Source of the DNA: Secundilactobacillus kimchicus JCM 15530 | GTDB taxonomy: Bacteria; Bacillota; Bacilli; Lactobacillales; Lactobacillaceae | Length of the DNA stretch: 64,000 nucleotides | Direction: 5' to 3' | NCBI RefSeq assembly: GCF_001433995.1 | Contig: NZ_AZCX01000003.1 | Coordinates: 186,001-250,000, forward strand | Part shown: positions 61,856 to 64,000 of the stretch, in pieces | Numbering within the stretch: the first letter of the stretch is position 1 | How the letters are laid out: each line of letters begins with the position of its first letter | Translations under genes and position numbers: made by a program | Notes under the pieces: model-generated | The model's database searches: none | Told to the model about the DNA's origin: nothing | Seen by the model: the letters and a program-made list of their open reading frames with translations, nothing else

Positions 61856-61903
61856 TTGACATTTCCTAAATCAATTGGCATAATATTAAAACGTAACTAT
61901 TAC
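61856..61903 (+). promoter_or_regulatory. rpmG promoter with Zur-like box 4
   Basis: TTGACA (61856-61861), 17-base spacer, CATAAT (61879-61884), then GTAACTATTAC (61893-61903) overlapping the transcription start. A repressor bound here would block initiation. Confidence 0.7.
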
Positions 61904-61927
61904 TATTAAACAAAAGGAGCGATGACC

Positions 61928-62080
61928 ATGCGTCAACACGTCATCTTAGCTAGCGAAGAAACCGGCGAACGGTTGTACCTCACAAGCAAAAACGTTCGCA
62001 ACACGCCCGACCGGCTAGTTTTAAAAAAATACTCGCCGAAATTAGGCCGTCGGACCGAATTTAAAGAAGTCAAAAAATAG
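61928..62080 (+). CDS. rpmG: 50S ribosomal protein L33, cysteine-free (zinc-independent) form
   Basis: 50 residues starting [21 protein letters not shown]. It lacks the CxxC pairs of the zinc-binding form. Many Firmicutes switch to the cysteine-free paralogue when zinc is short, under Zur. AGGAG lies 8 bases before the ATG. It is followed by a small basic protein gene in one operon. It complements the zinc lipoprotein and palindromes next door. Confidence 0.9.
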   Translation: MRQHVILASEETGERLYLTSKNVRNTPDRLVLKKYSPKLGRRTEFKEVKK

Positions 62081-62092
62081 GAGGCGCCATCT

Positions 62093-62215
62093 ATGGAAAA
62101 AACTGATTTAGCCAGTGCTTACCGCCGTTTAAAGAGTCCTAATCTTCGGACGCGTTCCCGCGCCAAGCGGGTCATCAAAGCCCAGCAAAAAAAGGCCAGT
62201 GCTGGTAAGAACTAG
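62093..62215 (+). CDS. Small basic protein (putative metal-homeostasis family)
   Basis: 40 residues, starting MEKTDLASAYRRLKSPNLRT, rich in arginine and lysine. It lies 12 bases after rpmG with GGAGG upstream. Small proteins of this look are annotated as putative metal-homeostasis proteins in lactobacilli; this is from memory and unverified. It probably binds RNA or works on the ribosome, given the charge and position. Confidence 0.6.
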   Translation: MEKTDLASAYRRLKSPNLRTRSRAKRVIKAQQKKASAGKN

Positions 62216-62234
62216 CCTCTAAGCCACATCTCCA

Positions 62235-62274
62235 TAAGCCCCCCTCAATCAAAGCGTTGAGGGGGGCTTATTTG
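62235..62274 (+). terminator. Terminator of the rpmG operon
   Basis: TAAGCCCCCCTCAA (62235-62248) pairs with TTGAGGGGGGCTTA (62257-62270), then TTTG. Confidence 0.85.
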
Positions 62275-62709
62275 CGTAGCACTGGGGATGCAAGCACTGC
62301 TGGTTTGCCACTCTAATCACCGTCATCCTGGCTTACGGGGTCGGTTTCATCTACGGTCTCTGGGCCCAAGACTACCTAAAAAAAGATTAGCGGCAACTCA
62401 TGGCCACCAAATCGATCATCTCCTACTGGTCGATTTTTGATAATGACCATTCAATTAATTGGAAACTGGCTGATCCAAACCTATTAGTCCATTATTCGAG
62501 AAATACCGTTGATTTTAACCGCTTAACGCTCGGGTCAAATAAAGCAGCCACAACTAACTAACTCGCACTTAAATCAGCTGTATTTAACGTCCAGCCAAGT
62601 CGCTGATACCCGGTTCATTTAATTCGCCCAAAACTCGTTTCGGTTGACTTGTCGCAGTCTTAATGGTTTAATGATTTAAACCAACGAACGAAAGTGAAGT
62701 GATGCGCCT
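62275..62709. other. Gene-free stretch with a coding remnant
   Basis: Around 62283-62390 the plus strand encodes a start-less membrane-like piece (FATLITVILAYGVGFIYGLW, then KKD and a stop), probably a decayed gene end. A 53-codon ATG frame at 62401-62562 has no ribosome-binding site and no recognisable family. Nothing else is identified. Confidence 0.4.
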
Positions 62710-63051
62710 TTGACGCCAACGGACTGGACACAACTATGGACCGAATTTACCGCCAGCAAGGACTTTCTAATTGCGCTGGGAGATGAAAAGCGCCAGCAAA
62801 TCATCATTGCCTTATTACATCAAGAATCCAGTGAAGGGTTACGGGTTGGCGACTTTCTCAAGATTACCCATCTCTCACGACCGGCTGTGTCCCACCACCT
62901 AAAAGTTTTAAAAGATGCCGGCGTTCTCATCGTGCGCAGTGAAGGCACCCGAAACTATTATCAATTGGCCATGCGAACCCCTTTAGAGGGCCTCGTGCAA
63001 CTCTGTCAAACTGTTTTAACCACCCTTGACCTTAAGGAGGCAGCACAATGA
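62710..63051 (+). CDS. ArsR-type winged-helix regulator
   Basis: 113 residues. LIALGDEKRQQIIIALLHQ and the recognition helix SRPAVSHHLKVLKDAGVLIVRSEGTRNYYQLA are typical of ArsR/SmtB regulators. No metal-binding cysteine pair is present, so it may sense something other than metal. Start TTG 62710 is the only upstream option but has a weak site. It overlaps the DJ-1 gene by 4 bases (ATGA), so it likely autoregulates that operon. Confidence 0.85.
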   Translation: MTPTDWTQLWTEFTASKDFLIALGDEKRQQIIIALLHQESSEGLRVGDFLKITHLSRPAVSHHLKVLKDAGVLIVRSEGTRNYYQLAMRTPLEGLVQLCQTVLTTLDLKEAAQ

Positions 63052-63737
63052 ATAAAATTTTAGTGGTTTTAACGAATACCACGCAATTTACCAAAAAAGA
63101 CGAAGCCACTGGTTTATGGTTAGGTGAAGCCACCGAATTCGTCGAAGATGTTGAAGCTGCAGGCTATCAAGTCGACTACGTCAGCCCTAAGGGGGGTTAC
63201 GTTCCGCTAGATCCCCGAAGTATGAAATACGCAGACAACACAGCGTTGGCCCGCTATCGGTCCAACGATTTCCAAGACCGGGCGCTCAGCCATTCCCTGA
63301 GTCCCGCCGACATTAATCCTGCTGATTACGTTGCCATTTACTATACTGGCGGGCACGGTGTGATGTTTGACTTTCCAAATGACACTGCCCTCCAAAACAT
63401 TAGCCGTCAGATTTATCAAAATGGCGGCTATCTCACCTCAGTTTGCCACGGGATTGCCGGATTGCTCAATTTAAAGGACGAGGCCGGCCACTACCTGATT
63501 AGTGGTCAAAAAATAACCGGGTTTACAACTAGCGAAGAAGTTTTAAGTGGTAAAACACGGATGGTTCCCTTCCTTAACGAAAAGGTTGCTCGCCAACATG
63601 GCGCCCAATTCTTAAAAAAGCGCGCCTTCAAACCTTATGCGGTGACTGACGGCCAATTCATTACGGGCCAAAACCCTTGGTCACCACACGAAGTGGCCCG
63701 GCAACTAATAACGGCATTAAAGACGCACGCCAACTAA
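63048..63737 (+). CDS. DJ-1/PfpI-family protein (type 1 glutamine-amidotransferase-like)
   Basis: 229 residues. The nucleophile elbow is C133 (TSVCHGIAG), with a conserved E27 (LWLGEATEF) and GGHGVMFDF. The WLGE and long C-terminal part fit the Hsp31/HchA-like branch, with methylglyoxal deglycase or chaperone activity in some relatives. It is translationally coupled to the ArsR regulator, which probably represses it. Confidence 0.88.
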   Translation: MNKILVVLTNTTQFTKKDEATGLWLGEATEFVEDVEAAGYQVDYVSPKGGYVPLDPRSMKYADNTALARYRSNDFQDRALSHSLSPADINPADYVAIYYTGGHGVMFDFPNDTALQNISRQIYQNGGYLTSVCHGIAGLLNLKDEAGHYLISGQKITGFTTSEEVLSGKTRMVPFLNEKVARQHGAQFLKKRAFKPYAVTDGQFITGQNPWSPHEVARQLITALKTHAN

Positions 63738-63750
63738 TTTTAGGTACAAA

Positions 63751-63787
63751 AAAACGACTACCCGGTGAAAGCCGAGTAGTCGTTTTT
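63751..63787. terminator. Bidirectional terminator
   Basis: AAAACGACTAC (63751-63761) and GTAGTCGTTTTT (63776-63787), between the DJ-1 gene and rpsR. Confidence 0.9.
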
Positions 63788-63794
63788 AATAAGC

Positions 63795-64000
63795 TTAGTC
63801 TGCGGAAACGAAAGGCATTAAGCCCATGATCCGTGAACGCTTAATTGCGATTGTTAACTTACGTTGGTTCTTGGCACTAGTACCAGTCACCCGACGTGGC
63901 AAAATCTTGCCCCGTTCTGAAACGAAACGTTCCAATAAGTTAGTATCTTTGTAATCGATGTATTCGATGTGGTTTGCTGCGATGAAGTCGACCTTACGGC
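63795..64000 (-). CDS. rpsR: 30S ribosomal protein S18 (partial, 5' end outside window)
   Basis: The last 67 or so residues of S18, running from [18 protein letters not shown] and ending [39 protein letters not shown] is the family core. Its start lies beyond the right edge. S18 is normally next to ssb and rpsF near gyrA/gyrB/dnaA, which places the origin to the right. Confidence 0.97.
   Translation of the reverse strand, partial: RKVDFIAANHIEYIDYKDTNLLERFVSERGKILPRRVTGTSAKNQRKLTIAIKRSRIMGLMPFVSAD

Noticed and set aside
62401-62562. 53-codon plus-strand frame
   Set aside because: No ribosome-binding site, no recognisable family and decayed surroundings.
1-64000. CRISPR array, complete insertion sequence or prophage
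   Set aside because: No regular spaced repeats, no intact transposase and no phage structural genes were seen.

Overview
The window looks like an origin-proximal stretch of a low-GC Firmicute chromosome, most likely a member of the Lactobacillaceae. The evidence is the complete walRKHIJ-htrA-rlmH block, the dnaB-rplI-gdpP cluster and rpsR at the right edge, a catabolic acetolactate synthase/decarboxylase pair, a PepD-type dipeptidase, and many Lactobacillus-style small regulators and transporters. Five copies of the ParB-binding site parS (TGTTTCACGTGAAACA or the one-base variant TGTTCCACGTGAAACA) are scattered between 9.4 and 52.5 kb. A dense group of DnaA boxes lies at 39.66-39.97 kb. Genes right of 39 kb are mostly on the minus strand, as expected if the replication origin lies beyond the right edge.

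Region 1 (about 1-9.3 kb) is visibly AT-richer than the rest and reads as an acquired island. An AgrA/AgrC-type LytTR response regulator and GHKL histidine kinase (plus strand) face a minus-strand operon: a 21-residue peptide gene, a hairpin terminator, a ThiF/E1-like adenylating enzyme, an M50-like membrane metalloprotease, two complete ABC ATPase/permease pairs and a CPBP intramembrane protease. A decayed tyrosine integrase sits just beyond it. The layout resembles yydFGHIJ of Bacillus, with an E1-like enzyme in place of the radical SAM enzyme, and I read it as an undescribed RiPP (ribosomally made, modified peptide) or peptide-pheromone system. It is the main discovery candidate.

Region 2 (9.4-37.7 kb) is ordinary accessory and housekeeping content: a short-chain dehydrogenase, PepD, TetR regulator, ABC-F protein, small enzymes, an RRNPP-like regulator, a LysE exporter with a structured leader, DUF554, an M20 peptidase, a DNA glycosylase-like protein, an immunity-protein remnant, a TetM-like translation GTPase, a ClC channel, quinone oxidoreductase, LysR/TetR regulators, a CocE-type hydrolase, a DUF2075 ATPase and a YhgE/Pip protein with its TetR regulator.

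Region 3 (37.7-47.3 kb) holds a DUF4393 (Abi-alpha-like) gene at the 3' end of rlmH, the DnaA-box array, htrA and the WalRK cell-wall regulon control cluster. A tRNA-Lys(CUU) follows at 47.67 kb.

Region 4 (47.9-64 kb) carries a PerR-box-preceded NADH oxidase/peroxidase, alsS-budA, an ElaA-like acetyltransferase, an MFS exporter, a candidate small RNA, dnaB, rplI, gdpP, a DHA2-type MFS exporter, and a zinc-limitation module (zinc-binding lipoprotein, cell-wall amidase, cysteine-free L33, small basic protein) with several Zur-like palindromes. ArsR/DJ-1 genes and the partial rpsR close the window. The 5.5 kb between gdpP and rpsR appears to be accessory DNA inserted into a normally compact replication/translation cluster.
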